Shown: positions 23,480 through 36,696, counted from the stretch's first letter. The stretch is DNA of 64,000 nucleotides from Lutraria lutraria (GCA_964023205.1 OZ026851.1:10271637-10335636); one strand, 5' to 3'. Numbers and translations are program-made. The notes: generated by a model not told the origin, from the letters alone.

Positions 23480-24783
23480 CTATTAGCTAAAAATCTCATT
23501 AAAATCTATTTGTCCATGAGTTAGTTGCCTATAGATAAAATTGTTAATTAGATACCCTGCTTTAGTGTGATAGTCCATTTAATATCTGAAATACAAAGTC
23601 AATGCACTATTAGTCTAAATTAGTGCCAGAAAAAATTCTATTCACACAAATAATTTTGAAACTGAGCAAAAAAAAAATTGTAAGCAATAAATAAAAATAA
23701 TAGGAACAACTTACGGTTGTTGATCTGTAAGATTATATCCAGTATTATTTATACCCTTGCATAAACTTTGTCAACAATTACAGGTAATATTTTAATATCC
23801 AAATAAAAAAGCTTTAACTAACTTTAAACCCAGCTAAATGCAAAAAATCCACAAAAGAATAGTATATCACATTCCCGTTCAAAAGATTTATATCTACATG
23901 ATTTTTTTTCTTTCCAACTATACTTAATGTATAATATTTAACCACACTGTCACAAAATTGTCGTGAAAAAGAGAAAGCGAATTTAAACAAACTCTATCAT
24001 CTACCTCGGTTAAATAGATCGAACGTGAGAAATTCACCGCTACAAGAATACGAGTGCATTTCACGGTTGGACAATCACTTCTTTCAACATAACAATTGCT
24101 ATATAAAGTTTATCAGCTAAACTAACGCCATTGTCAAAATATTGGTTTTTGACGGGCAGCAAGCAAGATCAAATGTTCAAATATTGAACGCACAAATAAC
24201 AATAGATTAAATGCTTACTTAAGTATATAAGCTCTGATTTGTCTGTTTACATGTAATTATATACATGAGGTAAACAAAAAACCCTCTTATATCTCGCAAT
24301 GATTGAAGTAGACGTACCAAGTATTACCAATTAAACATTCCTAAACATATTCAATTTTCTCATTCATAAAATTATCATTTGAACATTTTTTTGGCTTTTT
24401 TAATTATTTGAGGAATTGTTGCAACATTTATGGTGAGATTTTTCATTTTCTACAGAAATTTTGAACATTTATAACAAGACCTGTTCCCAAATCAAAATAA
24501 TATTCTCTAGCCAAAGATGAATATTCAACTGCCTTTACACGCAAGATTTTTACTCAGTTAATGTAATAATGGAGTCTACGAAATTGTTCCCAAAAGAAAT
24601 TTCTGAATTTAGTCTAAAACAGTAGGATTTTTCCCAATTTGATAGGTATTGGTACGTTTCCCAAAATATTGAAAAAATTCTGTTCTCGAAAATGATGGTA
24701 AAAGGGGAGGAGCATTTATCAAATAATATTATGTACATCATACATTTGTGAACTTTATTTCATCAACATATGCAGAAGCTTAC
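23480..24783. other. No recognisable feature
   Basis: A+T-rich, between two proposed exons of the second gene; would be intron if that model holds. Confidence 0.4.
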
Positions 24784-24833
24784 CATTTGTGCTGCAGACA
24801 TCTACTGTGGCAACCCCTGTTATCACCGACAAC
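24784..24833 (-). CDS. Possible second exon of the unrecognised gene
   Basis: Donor AAATG|GTAAGC is good; the acceptor (ATGGAAG|GTTG) is weak. The 50-nt segment starts in the phase left open by the exon at 27019 and encodes LSVITGVATVDVCSTN. Support is phase, base composition and donor only. Confidence 0.33.
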
Positions 24834-24964
24834 CTTCCATGTTAGAAACATTTTCTGACACACATCTATAAGCACCAGGAACAGATGAAAAATAAATCAA
24901 TATCTTTTTAATTAATATATTTCATATATGCACAATCTTTATAATATTTTCTAGTGTTTAGAAC

Positions 24965-25135
24965 CTTGACAGTCGTTGACAGGTAATCACTAGCTCCTAT
25001 AGCCAACAGTGGACCAGACAATTTCACATTTCAGGAAGCTATCCAACTAGCTTGCAGGTTGGTGATTCAACCCAGGCGTATAAAGCCAGAAAAGTCACCT
25101 TGCTGTAGCTTCGACATTAAGCCCCAGTGAAAAAA
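24965..25135 (+). mobile_element. SINE type 3 copy, diverged
   Basis: AATCACTAGCTCCTATAGCC, GGAAGCTATCCAACTAGC, TTGGTGATTCAACCCAGG and CCCCAGTGAAAAA follow the order of the copy at 40974. Confidence 0.6.
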
Positions 25136-25153
25136 TATTCATACTTCACCATA

Positions 25154-25230
25154 TCAAGGGTTCAGCGCAACAGTGCTTAACTCATATTGAAATAAGAACA
25201 AATTATGTCAGTGTTGCGCTGAGCCCTCGA
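25154..25230. repeat. 77-bp palindromic element, copy 3 (opposite orientation)
   Basis: Loop reads CTCATATTGAAATAAGAAC, the complement of copies 1 and 2; right arm GTGTTGCGCTGAGCCCTCGA. Confidence 0.9.
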
Positions 25231-25989
25231 TATATACTTTCAGTTAACATTGACAAGAATGGTCAGGATTTTAAAGTTTTTAGGAATAGGGGAATATGCT
25301 GGGTGCGGTGAAAGGGGGGTGGGGGACTACACCAAAGAGGCAAATTTGGGTGATGTCATAATGCAATAGATTTTTTGTTGGGAAAATATGGATTATTTTC
25401 TGAGGGGAGACTGGCCATCAGTGTCACTTTCTTGGTAAAAAAGCCCCTGACTGTATACCTTTCTATAAGAACATTGAGGTCAGATTCATCAACAAACTGA
25501 CAGATGATGGACAAAGTAATTTCAAATAGAAAGATTACAACATGGAATTTAATTAGTAATTTGTACATACAACATGATTTTCGTGTACAAGGTATACTGT
25601 TCTTTGTCTAATCAAAATCAAATATGCAATGAAACACAATGTAGAAAGAAACAATGTTATTTCTTATCAAACAATTATGTCTCAGCCGGCCGTGTGTCAC
25701 ACTTACCTAATGTCCAAAGACCACTTTTCCCTAATAAACATGCCTTAGGGCATTACATTCTATTTTTTTCAGCTTGTTGAATCATTGTCTTAATGATGCG
25801 AGAGAATTTTGATTATAATTTAAAGGATTACTTTGGACAAATATTGTGAGTTATGATTTTTGTTCTTCTCAAAAATGGTTGGGGCATTTATTTCGAGACA
25901 GGGCATTTATCAGGACATATTTGATCAATATTGCCACAAACATTATTAATTTTGGCCGAACTCCTACACATCTGATCACAAAAAATAAC

Positions 25990-26280
25990 TTAACAGTCTT
26001 CAAATTTAGCCCCGGACCATGGACCGTGTCCACCAAAATGGCCATCGGTCCAGTAAATTTGATAAGGTCACTGGTCCAGTAAATTTTTCAGTGATAAATT
26101 CACCATGTTCTTTTACAAAAAATAAATTGTTAATCATTCTCGAAAAATATGTTTTTTGGCCAAGTTATATTTTGTACTCTTCCTGATCCATTAAAAGTTC
26201 ATTCGGTCAAGTAAAGTTTGCATTTTCACTGGACCGAATGTCCAGAGCTTGAAAAAGTTTTTCACGAAGACTGCTCTCAA
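25990..26280. repeat. Dispersed repeat, inverted relative to 3418-3690
   Basis: GGTCCAGTAAATTT, GTAAAGTTTGCATTTTCACT, GGACCGAATGTCCAG and GAAAAAGTTTTTCACGAAGA mirror the copy at 3.4 kb. Confidence 0.65.
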
Positions 26281-27018
26281 TATATTTTTAGTTAAAACTA
26301 GGACTACAATCAACAACTTTTCCTACTTTTATTTTGACTCAAAAGTTTTAATACAAAAACAATTAATAAATTTCTAACCTTTATCAAATTGATATTCTAA
26401 AGATACAATGTACCATTCCATGATGAATCTTTGCATATATACTCCTCAAACCAAAAAATTGGCAGCCTGTTAATGTTCTGTAATTGGTTGGCAGCTTGGC
26501 CTTAATGAAGTACTCCAAGGTATGGCAAGGCACCTGTCATTTCATCCAGGATCATCTTTCTGTGAATAAATTTCGAAAAAAAAAAAAGATGACAAAACTT
26601 AATGGTCTTTTTTGTAAGAAAGTGGGAATAGTTTTTTTTATATGGGAATGCTTTCAAAAAAAAGTAGGAACACTGAAAAGCCTGGATTGCTTGGTAAATA
26701 TATCATACATTGATTCTTGTTATTAAATGATTGCACCTTTAAACTATGGACTGTCACAATTTATGATTATAAAATTTAAGTAAAGTTGTGGGCGAATAAT
26801 GAAAGTCTGCACTTTTTTTACCATTCAGTCTGCATTGCATTTCTACTTTTTCAATGTGACTGCTGCACAATGATTGCCCTCTATTGACAATTTAACGAAA
26901 CCCTGTCCGAGATATTTTAATTTGATCTTGAGCACTTTCTCGCGAAAATATGTGACATAGCAATAAATGTCGAATTTATAAAACCATCACACGTCCTCAC
27001 ATCATCTTCAGATCTTAC
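26281..27018. other. No recognisable feature
   Basis: A+T-rich; would be first intron of the proposed second gene. Confidence 0.4.
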
Positions 27019-27125
27019 CTGCGTGAATACTTTCCTCGGGACTCTAGTATATGTAATGTAGCGTTCCTGATACATGGAAATCCACACCAAGTTACTTCTA
27101 CATATTCTCTAAAGGGCGCAGCCAT
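27019..27125 (-). CDS. First coding exon of a second, unrecognised gene
   Basis: Minus strand: AACAAAATGGCTGCG start, 35 open codons and a strong donor CGCAG|GTAAGATC. The peptide begins MAAPFREYVEVTWCGFPC and ends LESRGKYSR. It is richer in G+C than its surroundings and lies directly downstream of CCAAT and CRE-like motifs, as expected of a first exon. The exon leaves in phase 2. I do not recognise the family. The gene would run towards position 1 and may leave the window. Confidence 0.55.
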
Positions 27126-27260
27126 TTTGTTCAGAGAAATTTGTAACGGGCAATTTGATTGGCTGATAATCGTACGTCATTTGATTTGTACTCAATTATT
27201 GTCGTATTTTGACGTTTCGTTCTAAACCGGAAAATTCGTGATCCCCTTCGTTATTTTAAA
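27126..27260 (-). promoter_or_regulatory. Promoter-like region of the second gene
   Basis: Read on the minus strand it contains CAGCCAATCA (CCAAT/NF-Y box, around 27160), ATGACGTACG (CRE-like, around 27175) and AAACGTCA, then AACAAAATGGCTGCG at the start codon (YY1-like). No TATA box stands out. Confidence 0.45.
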
Positions 27261-27344
27261 GTATACACATAGTGCCTGTTGAAGAAGAGCTGGTGGTTTG
27301 GCAAAACAAGAAATGTTACAATAGTACCCTCAGATCTGTATTGT

Positions 27345-27380
27345 CAAGGACTTATATACATGTATGTATATAAGTCCTTG
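27345..27380. other. Near-perfect 36-bp palindrome
   Basis: Arms CAAGGACTTATATACAT and its complement flank a minimal loop, about 220 bp upstream of the proposed second-gene start. Confidence 0.8.
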
Positions 27381-27429
27381 GTATTGTGGATAGCAAAAAA
27401 GGCAAAAGTAGTTCATAAGGTCCAATGAT

Positions 27430-27590
27430 AAATTGTTGTTTCTGGTTACATAGGGTGGGTAGGGCATTTTTATTTTGGCTCTTGAAAGCCTGTGGAAAGG
27501 TAAATTAATTGAGAAAGTGGATGTACCTTTCCTTGTGCCTAATAAAAAGTCTATGGTCATCGGGTAAAGTTATGCTTGGGTCAGGTAGTT
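27430..27590 (+). repeat. Dispersed repeat, uninterrupted partner of 21150-21670
   Basis: TAGGGCATTTTTATTTTGGC, TTGAAAGCCTGTGGAAA, CTAATAAAAAGTCTATGGTC. A 124-codon plus frame (27509-27883) starts inside it and is not judged a gene. Confidence 0.7.
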
Positions 27591-30063
27591 GTATTTATAC
27601 AACTGCTTGGCTTGGGTATATTAGATCCCCCCAGAAATATCAAATGGTAGCAGGGGAATATTGCATGCACTTACTGGTACCAAGTAATGTAATTCTGATG
27701 TTACCTATATCTGATGTTACCTATATGGATACTTTACCTGTATTCTGTGCTCATTTTTGGTTTGTTTCCATGTGTTGGGTAAGTTATTGTTGTACAGGTC
27801 TTTGTTTTTGGGAAAAGAAGTATTTGGTGGAAGGTTGGATTTTGAGTATGTTTATTTTCCCCAGGAATCCTTTTTCTTCTTAATATGTATATTCAATTAC
27901 AATTAAATAAGTCGGTATAAATCCTGTTTCACAATTATGGTACAAGAGATTCATTCACAAACAGAAAAAGTACATTAAAATAATTACGATAGTGGAATGA
28001 GGGTCTGGAGACCTAGATATCAAAACTAGACGACAGTTCCGCTTCCAAAGGAATTGAAAATATGACAAACAGAATCAGTAAATTTATCAAAATCATATAT
28101 ATTTTTTTTTCATTGAATTGCACAAAATCGCAAAAAAAATCTACATAAACATGATAAAATGATGGCAAGCTACATGTATGAGGATAAATGAATAATTCAG
28201 GCACAACACTTCATGCCCTAACATATCTAAAACATATACAGTATGTTTATACAATATACAAAATAATCTTTGAGACAATTTGATTTCTCAAGTAGCACTT
28301 ACCATACTTATTCAACAGAGCCAAGTGGCTTTGAACATAAAAATAAAAAGTTAGGTTTTGTGACAAATTGCATTCTAGAAATAAGGCAAAAATCTTCAGC
28401 TAAATGTTGAAAACATGAAAAATACTGTAAAAAGTCTTAATTAGGTTTATATGAATTTTAAAACAGAATCTGGTTAGTCAATTAAAGATAAACTTGATCT
28501 CAGGTATTTAAACTTGAGATTAATTCCTAAACTCAAATCTTACTTCCATTCTCAAATAAAAAATAATGGATTTATAAGTATCTCATTATCAGACTACATT
28601 TAAAACATACAATACAAAAACAAATTCTAAGACCATGTCCAAAATATGTTTCCCAAGAAAGATTTGATAATAGGAATCACAGGTAAATTTGGACAAACAA
28701 TCAAATACTTAAAAGAGAAAATTACAAACTTATTTTAACTGTCTTTAACTTTCTCAATTTACCTTTCACATTAAGTGACAATCTGCAATTTACATAATTA
28801 CATTTTCTTACAAATACTTCTGAAATAAATAGTAAGAATAGTAGTTAAAATGTTTACAACATAAAGAATATTTCACCATTTTTTAGTTGTTGCCATGGCA
28901 ACAAATATGCATTTTTGTTCAAACAAAATTCATATAATTTCATGATATAAATCTAACACTGTACTAAATGGCATAAATGATAAAAAATGTCTTATTAAAT
29001 GCATCGTGACCCTAGCCTCAAAATGCAGTAAATAATTGTTCAACATCAAAAATAATCTCTACAATTAAAATACAATGTAACTGTCAGCCAACAGGTACAT
29101 GATGAAATTGGTTTATTCCATGAAATAGAAGACAATTTATTAGTTTGCTACAAAATAAATAAAGTAAATTTTTTATCAAGGTAACACCTGACTAAACCAT
29201 TACCATGAAAAACAAACATCAATATAATCAGTTATTTTGACCATCAAAATCTTTTTTTTTTTCAAAATTTAATTTTACCTACAGCAAGACATCTCAATTT
29301 TCTATTAAAAGATGGATGCTGTGTGAAAAGGCTTTAAACCTTACCAGTGTAAACAGTAATATTAACATAATTAAGTTATCTGATGAAATATCAAATAAAG
29401 ATTCTGGTAACTGAAGAAATCACCAAGTATGACCTTTGAAATAATTACAATATAATAAGTTTAAGATGTTAATCTAAATTTAAGTCACATCTTGTGTCAG
29501 GCTCCCTGACCGCAATTCAACCTTTAAAATAAATCAGATCACAATGGGTACATCTTCATCCAATTTTATTTGTTAAATTTTTCGTACTGTTTTGAAGTAC
29601 TGTTACCCCATCAATTGACCTTGAATAAATACCACAAAGTTTTCACAAGTAGGTTGCAAGCTTGCAAAACTCAAACATGGAGAGCAATATATGAATGCCG
29701 CCTGCTCATTGGTCAGTTTTATCGTGGACTTCCCTCAAAACCAACCAATCAAGTAATGCAGTTCTGAAACTTCAAATTTGTGAAAAGAATAATTTAATAA
29801 TCAATTCAATAGTGATTACTACCTAAATACCCCCTAATCAAGAACCTGCACCAAATTCTAACCAATTACTTATAAGAGCATGTGGGGTAACGGGTTACAA
29901 CAGAGAATTTTTACTTTCCTCACAAGTTAGTATTAAACAGTTTTGATCCAGAGGCTTAACATTCAGTTTAACAGCAATCCACATACAATATAACTCAATA
30001 CAATTCTGTATAATATCATGTTAGACCAATGTATATATAACTCAGTACATGGCTGACTTTATA
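27591..30063. other. Mostly featureless; RFX X-box palindrome at 28889-28902
   Basis: GTTGCCATGGCAAC at 28889-28902 is a perfect match to the RFX X-box consensus. A slightly GC-richer patch at 29640-29770 carries several CCAAT/ATTGG motifs but no gene. Confidence 0.45.
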
Positions 30064-30359
30064 TACAGTAAAACCCATTTAGAGAGACCACTTCAATATT
30101 ATGACCCCTTTATATGGAAAACCAGGACCCGCTTCCGTGGTTGAGTGGTTAAGGTCGCTTACTTCAAATCACCGTAACCTCTCACTGATAGAGGGCCCGC
30201 TAACGACCATGTTGAAAAGGGGCGTAAAACCCGATACAAACAAACAAAGAAAACCAGTTATTCCTTGCATATTCAACTAAATAAGGGCACCACTTAAATA
30301 TTAAGGACTTTTTGGATTTCGACCCCTAAAAGTGGTTCTTATAAGGAGGTTTTACTGTA
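30064..30359. mobile_element. MITE (TACAGTAAAACC ends) hosting a nested SINE
   Basis: TACAGTAAAACCCATTTAGA and TAAGGAGGTTTTACTGTA are inverted ends bounded by TA. Host interior resumes on both sides of the SINE. Confidence 0.88.
30126..30249 (+). mobile_element. SINE type 1 with internal deletion, nested
   Basis: Head CCGTGGTTGAGTGGTTAAGG to CTCTCACTGATAGAGGG, then directly the tail TGTTGAAAAGGGGCGTAAAA. Exact 8-bp duplication AAAACCAG at 30118-30125 and 30250-30257. Confidence 0.92.
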
Positions 30360-33300
30360 TAGCAACTTCATTATTTTCCGTGTATGGTATGAATCCCTAT
30401 GTTGAATGACAAAAAAGGGGCTGCCATGTAATGCAGGTCATTAAGGATCACAGAAGGTACGCAGGTAAGGAAAGATACAGAAGAGGTACCGTGCTACGCA
30501 ATTATCATGGTCCAAATATATACAGTAACATCAGTAAGAAATAAGGGGCCAGCCCCTTTTTAACTAACCTACAATAAATGCTACGAGCCATTATCAAACA
30601 AATATGATAGGAAACCCATTAAAACTGAAAACATCAGTAAATCAATTCATGATAATTGATCATTTCAATTACTACAATCAACAATGTGCAATCATAAAAA
30701 AAATTAATTGTAATTTCATTACAACTACTTTTCAAACTTATTACATTCAAGCATGCAAAAGTAATCAGTAATTTTTCAAGTGAAGTTTTAACTTTTGTAT
30801 GATGCATATACAACATTATCAGTAAGAAGATCGAGGGTCATATACACCATCTAGGTTTAGCAAACAAAGGTTTTGAACAAAACTGTCCTAGCTTTTTTAT
30901 AGAACATGATTAAACAGGTATCATTTTATACAAACTTGGAAAATGATAACATTTTAACAATTACAATAAAAAAAATTCAGGGAAAAAAACTAAATATTCA
31001 TTTCAATTGAAGAAATGATTGCATAATTGTATCTTGGTATATTTAATAAAATCTTTTGATTTTCTGAATATTAGACAAAGAACTATATTTTACAAAATCT
31101 GCATAATTTCAAAGAAAAACAAAAACTTACCCATTATGTAAGATTACATAAAGAGATTTTTGCATAAATTGCTTATACAAGTACATTTTGCCTAATTTTA
31201 TCAACAAAATTAATAGTGGAATGTAATTTTTAACTAAATTTGATTAATATTATTTTTGTTAAAACTACCCTAATAATGAACACCAAGCTGTTTGGATCTC
31301 ATTTAAAATGGAATGACCAAATTTAACATGAGATCATTCTCATCAGGTTGGTACTAAATTTGTCTGGAATTTGAGAATATATACCTATGTTTATGAGACC
31401 AGTATGAAACTCAGGCATTTGATTGGTTGGTTCACATCTAAGAAAAAAATTCAACCAATGAAAAAGCTAGATTTCAAGATTGGTCTCAAAAACTCAATTT
31501 CATAACTTTAAGACACAGTGCAAATGGCTACAATGCTTGAATTTTATTCATACTTCAGATCTTGAGAATAAAGCAATAATAAAAAAGAAAATTTACATAA
31601 TTTTCTTAAATTTAGAGAAAACAAAACAAAACATTAATTTGGGATCACATATAACATTAAAAGACAGAAAAAACATTTTATTAATAAATTCAAAAAGCAA
31701 AACTGAAAATAATAAAATGAAATTTAAGAGATTTATTGGGACCTTCCGTACGTACCCTGGTTATTTATCACAACATATGATAAACTTAAGAAAAGACTAA
31801 GACACCTATAGACAAACATACTCAAAACAAGATCTCAATATCTTGAGAATGACATTTTGTACTCGAAACAATAAACTGATAACTTGAGACAGAAAATCAA
31901 ACTTAAAACATGTAATTGAAACTGAGAGACTAAAAATGATACTCAAAACAAGATCGCAATTTCAGAATCTTGAGTTTGTGGTCTGATCTCAAAATTGAAA
32001 ACAAGTTTACTAAATTACACAGACCAACACAACAGAACACTATGTTTGAAGGTACATGTACACTACAAACTTAATATAAATTCTTAATTTAAGACTTTTT
32101 TTGCATATTAATTCACACAAAGATTTTTAAGCAGCAACCACTGGTACACAGTAAGATTATCACAAAAATTGGATTTACACATCCAGTATGTATAGTTTCA
32201 TATGCCAGTAAAATTACACAGAAAAATGAAGCAACTTATTGAATGATATAAAACCAAAATTAAATAAAAACAAAAGAATTAAAATAAAGTTAAACATGTG
32301 AACAAAGGTCATCAGAAGGTCACCAAAAGGAAAGGAAAAAATATGACCTTATGTACAGTCAGGGTGGATAATATTTAAGGGGGGAAGGTATATGTTTTTT
32401 GTTACCTCAGTTTTCCATGCATAAATAAACAAACATCAGTAAACAAATAAGAATATTAATAGACAACAATAAATGATAAAATAAGTCAGGATAAAACTAA
32501 ATGCTTCAATGATAAATAGCAACAGAAAACTAACACCAAAACCAAGCATGTAAGCAAAGTGTTTGTGAACAAACTGGATACAGAAATCAAAGAGCAAAAA
32601 GCTAAAAAAACATAAAAAAGGTCATATTCTGCCCCTAACCACTAAAGTGCAGAACACAAATGATCTCAGAAAAAAATAGTTTAGTTTATAAAACAATGTA
32701 GTTTAAGTTATCTTTTTTTAACCAAAAAATGAATAAATAAAATGTACCCACTCCCCCGCTTTCCAGACTTTGTTTTGCAAACAAGGAATACATTCATGGT
32801 CAGACCTAGACCTGTCTTTCATGGTCAGACCTAGACCTGTCTATCTATAATCTATCAATTGTCTTGGATTCCGAAGTTAGTTGGTTTATAACTATTGTCG
32901 TTTAGCTTGTGTCAATTGTAAATGAACTTGACCAGCAGGCTGACAATAGGAAGAGCAACAAATTTACTGATTGTGGAAATCCATCTACATTAATTTGATT
33001 GGATAATTTCTGACTCACAAAACAGACTCATTAGATTTAAATGAGACACCAAAGCATGTCCTAATATTGTTTAAAAACGACATGGAATTAAATCAGAACG
33101 CTCGTATATCTACACAAAAATGAAAAAAAACAGCATAATTCAACTTTGACTATCAAATTAAAATCTCTTCCATGATAAAAGATTCCTATAATTAAGGGAT
33201 TTACTATCTTGTAACTACATGTAAATTATCAATATAAAATAATTGTAAATTAATTAGACAATAAAATTTGTATCCCATCAAAATAATGCAGCACAAAATT

Positions 33301-33632
33301 CGTTAAAAAAACAAATTGCATGTATATTATTATGTTTGTGCCAGTCAAGAGTTATTTTACATGTCACTGACAAGCCTCGTGTGGTTTATGCCATAGACGG
33401 TAGCAAAATTTTATACTGAACTGAAGCATTAATTTCTAACCTTTCTTAATTACATAATGAGTTTCTGATACACTTAAGTGCTCAAATGCACTTCACAGAA
33501 ATATACATAGTGGTAAATGAATTAAAATTCACCATCCCATTTAAAAGCAAGAAGAAAAATCAATTAAAATATAATATTAGGACATGTTTCATTAAAAGAA
33601 AAACACACATAAAATTGGTTTAAAATTACATG
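30360..33632. other. Featureless A+T-rich stretch with small repeats
   Basis: Contains a 25-bp duplication at 32790-32842 (TTCATGGTCAGACCTAGACC twice) and scattered TTTGAGATT motifs around 31300-31990. A 106-codon plus frame at 31480-31800 is Lys/Asn/Ile-rich and looks like chance in A+T-rich DNA. Confidence 0.45.
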
Positions 33633-33812
33633 TACAGTACAACCTCTCCAGAGCGGCCCTCTTTTGATCAACAACTTCCCTTCAACAACAGCATAATTTT
33701 CCCCAACTGTACGGTTTAACTACCTATTTAACCTCTCTAGAGCAACAACCTCTAAACAACAACATAATTTAGCTTCTCCCAAAGGGTGTTGCTACAGAGA
33801 GGCTGCACTGTA
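33633..33812. mobile_element. Pogo-like MITE family A, single-unit copy
   Basis: TACAGTACAACCTCTCCAGA and AGAGGCTGCACTGTA ends with TA; interior has one GAGCAACAACCTCTAAACAA block and AGGGTGTTGCT. Confidence 0.88.
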
Positions 33813-36574
33813 TAACTACAATGACAGCATGGAACATAAATGAAAGCCCATCATTCTGGTTAATCGTCATGGTAACATAAACTAAATAAATAAAAACAAA
33901 ACTTAATACATAAAACCTATAGAACATAAAAAACATGCATTACCGGTACACAGCTAAAGTAAAAATAAAAGAGCAGAATTTCTATAATAAATTTTGTGAC
34001 TAAAAGCATTCATATAATATATTTATTATCGTTTCATTTAATTTCGTGGATTCCAAATTTTGTCAATTAACCTAAATTAGTTCTTTCATGTATACTTGCA
34101 GATTTTCTAATTTCAAAATAAATACAAAAAAAAAGATTTACTAATATCGAACTGATTTATTTTGGATAAGTTTTTTTCAAAAAAATATTTTATTTTTGTT
34201 ACATCATATCGTGGATAAGGTTTACCCATTGAATCAACAAAATTAATGTCCATGAAAGTTAATGAAACCATAGTAAATACATGTAACAAAAAGAGGTGAT
34301 AAAATTGAACAAAAACAACAAAAGTAATATGAAAAGGATACTCAAAATAACTTTCAATGCAACGTTTTTGGCAGTTGTAGGCACATACCATTTGTTTGCT
34401 GATAAAAGAAAATTTAATTTTGAACTTCAAAATTATGTTGCTATGGAAACAATTCATAATATAATTTCTGTTTTTTCACTTACTTTGTAATCATTGGAAT
34501 AATTTCACTTTAGATGAAAAATGATTTTGAGAGGAAATAATGAAAAAAATAATTTTTGGCATAAAAATTTAATAAGTTTTTAACTGTTTTAAAAAAGCAA
34601 TTATTTTAAACAATATTATTTATTTTGACAACAAACTGTACAACAGTGTTTATTAATAAATCCAGAGACATAGTGCACTAGAGTAGCATGTCTCCAAGTA
34701 TAATTCTTCGCATTATTTAAAAAATTACAAAAAATAATCAGCCATTTTCGATGAGCATACACTTTTTTTTTACTTTCTCCACAATAATTTTGTATCATTC
34801 AGGCATAAAAAGAGACATTACATAATAAAATCCAACATTCTTAGCCATTTGAAAATAAAAGAGCCATAACTCTTGTTCATTTTTAAAAAAGGGAGATAAT
34901 GAAGTCATAATGGATATATATGAACATAGCAATGTAAATTATAATATTTGCCACATGATGTTATAAAGCTATTCTTAACATAAAAAGAATTTAATGAATT
35001 ATTGCTTAAAAATATTACCTAAAATATAAAATGCATATTATAAAATTTAGGTCAATTCAATTTCAGGCCTGGACATCGCCATCCACTCCATATTTTATTT
35101 TATGTACAATATAATGATTTCATATACATGCACTGTACATGCAATTTTTGATTTTATAATGATTGGTTTTACACTTGACATTCATATCTTACCACATTCT
35201 GTAAAGAAAACAATCACAATGAATAATGTCAATAAAACATCTCTGTATTCATGATAAACAAATTCTTATCAAGCCAACCAAATAACACCAAACCTTTCAA
35301 CTCCACAATTAAATCATTTAGATCAAATCATTAGCATTATTAAAATGAGAAAAATCTTCTGCTGCTTCAATCAATTTTTGTTAAATATTTCCACATAAGA
35401 CATATTTTTTCAATGCTATAACATACTAACTATTAGTCTAAAATTGGTTATTTTTCATTACAGCAGTTACCAAAGGGAGTTAACTAATACAGCAGTATTT
35501 CAGAAATTGTAATAAGTCATACAGAATTACCTCCCTTGTACTAAATAGAACAATACAGGAAAAATAAAATTATTACACATTATAAAATAACCACCAATGA
35601 CTGAAGGTTAATATTTTGATATTATTTAAATTCTATTATTATTGATGGTTATTTACAACTCCCTTTTAAAAAGGTTTTAAATGGCGGCCATTTTTTACAT
35701 ATTTCGTCTTCAACAATTTTTCTTCTTGATGTTCCTGCATACTTTTTTTACAGTTAAAATTGAACAAAATTCACTTCAGCACTTAAATTGCTAACAGTTT
35801 CTTCCATTGACTGAAATTCTTGCATGTTCATTTTAACGTCTGAGAGTTTCCCTTCATGCATCAGTTGACTCCAATCCATTAGCGTATGAATTTTTAAAAT
35901 TTTTTTTCGTTCAAAACCAGTTTCTACAAATTTGATTTCCACCCAAAGCTTCTAATTTGTTTTTCCTAATTTCTAATACGATCACATTCACTACATTCCA
36001 AAGCAGTGACACTCCCATCACATTTTCCATATCCAACAAAACCGTCTATAACTCAATTCCTATTTTAGCAAAACCAAAAATCAATTACTTGCTGGACTAG
36101 CTAAATTTAATCAAATTTATTTTTCACACAACTAAATGGTATTAAACTTAATTTCACACCTCTTTGTGTTTTTCATACAGTACATCCCACTTTTTTCTCA
36201 ATTCCATACTTCACAAATAACGCTAACTCTAAATTTTTCACACTTGACAATATAATTATACATTTGTACTGAATTTTACACTTACAATAACATTAAGTGG
36301 GATTACACAGATATTCACACCTAAGGTGGAATTACATGGAATTCACACATAAGGTGGAATTACACAGACTTCATACATAAGGTGGAATAACACAGATATT
36401 CACACTCAAAAGGTGGACTTACACGGAATTCACACATAAGGTGGAATTACACAGAATTCACACATAAGGTTGAATTACACTGAATTGATGCTTGTAGAGT
36501 GGAATTACACAGAAATTCACACTTGTTAAACACATAAAAGTGGGAATTGCATGGAATCATCACATTAATGTATT
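33813..36574 (-). other. CDK14 3' flank, probable 3' UTR
   Basis: Very A+T-rich, little repeat content beyond a small array at 36300-36530, no coding potential on either strand. The 3' UTR must begin at 36574, but its end cannot be placed: many TTTATT (minus-strand AATAAA) sites occur. Confidence 0.45.
36300..36530 (+). repeat. ~27-30-bp minisatellite next to the CDK14 stop
   Basis: CACACATAAGGTGGAATTAC units, about 8, degenerate, beginning about 45 bp beyond the stop, so they lie in the predicted 3' UTR. Confidence 0.85.
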
Positions 36575-36696
36575 TCACACTTTTAAAGTAGTTCTTATTC
36601 TTGACCGTCTCGTGGGTTTTGCGGGTGACATAGATGTGATCATATCGTCCATTTCGGGGTACGCACTTAGTCCAGGAATGTTGTAGATGGTGGAAG
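36575..36696 (-). CDS. CDK14: CDK14 terminal coding exon with stop
   Basis: Acceptor TATTTCCAG|CTTCC. Encodes [20 protein letters not shown] then [19 protein letters not shown] and a TGA at 36577-36575. STIYNIPGL corresponds to SSIFTVPNV of vertebrate CDK14; the last ~20 residues are basic and lineage-specific. Confidence 0.93.

Noticed and set aside
24784..24816. Alternative acceptor AACAG|GGG for the second-gene exon 2
   Set aside because: It has a better acceptor and branch point, but its phase produces a stop when joined to the next candidate exon.
27509..27883. 124-codon plus-strand frame, the longest in the window
   Set aside because: It begins inside a dispersed repeat, is rich in Cys/Trp/Tyr without domain features, and lacks a credible start context.
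31480..31800. 106-codon plus-strand frame
   Set aside because: Lys/Asn/Ile-rich composition, no GC rise and no splice signals; expected by chance in A+T-rich DNA.
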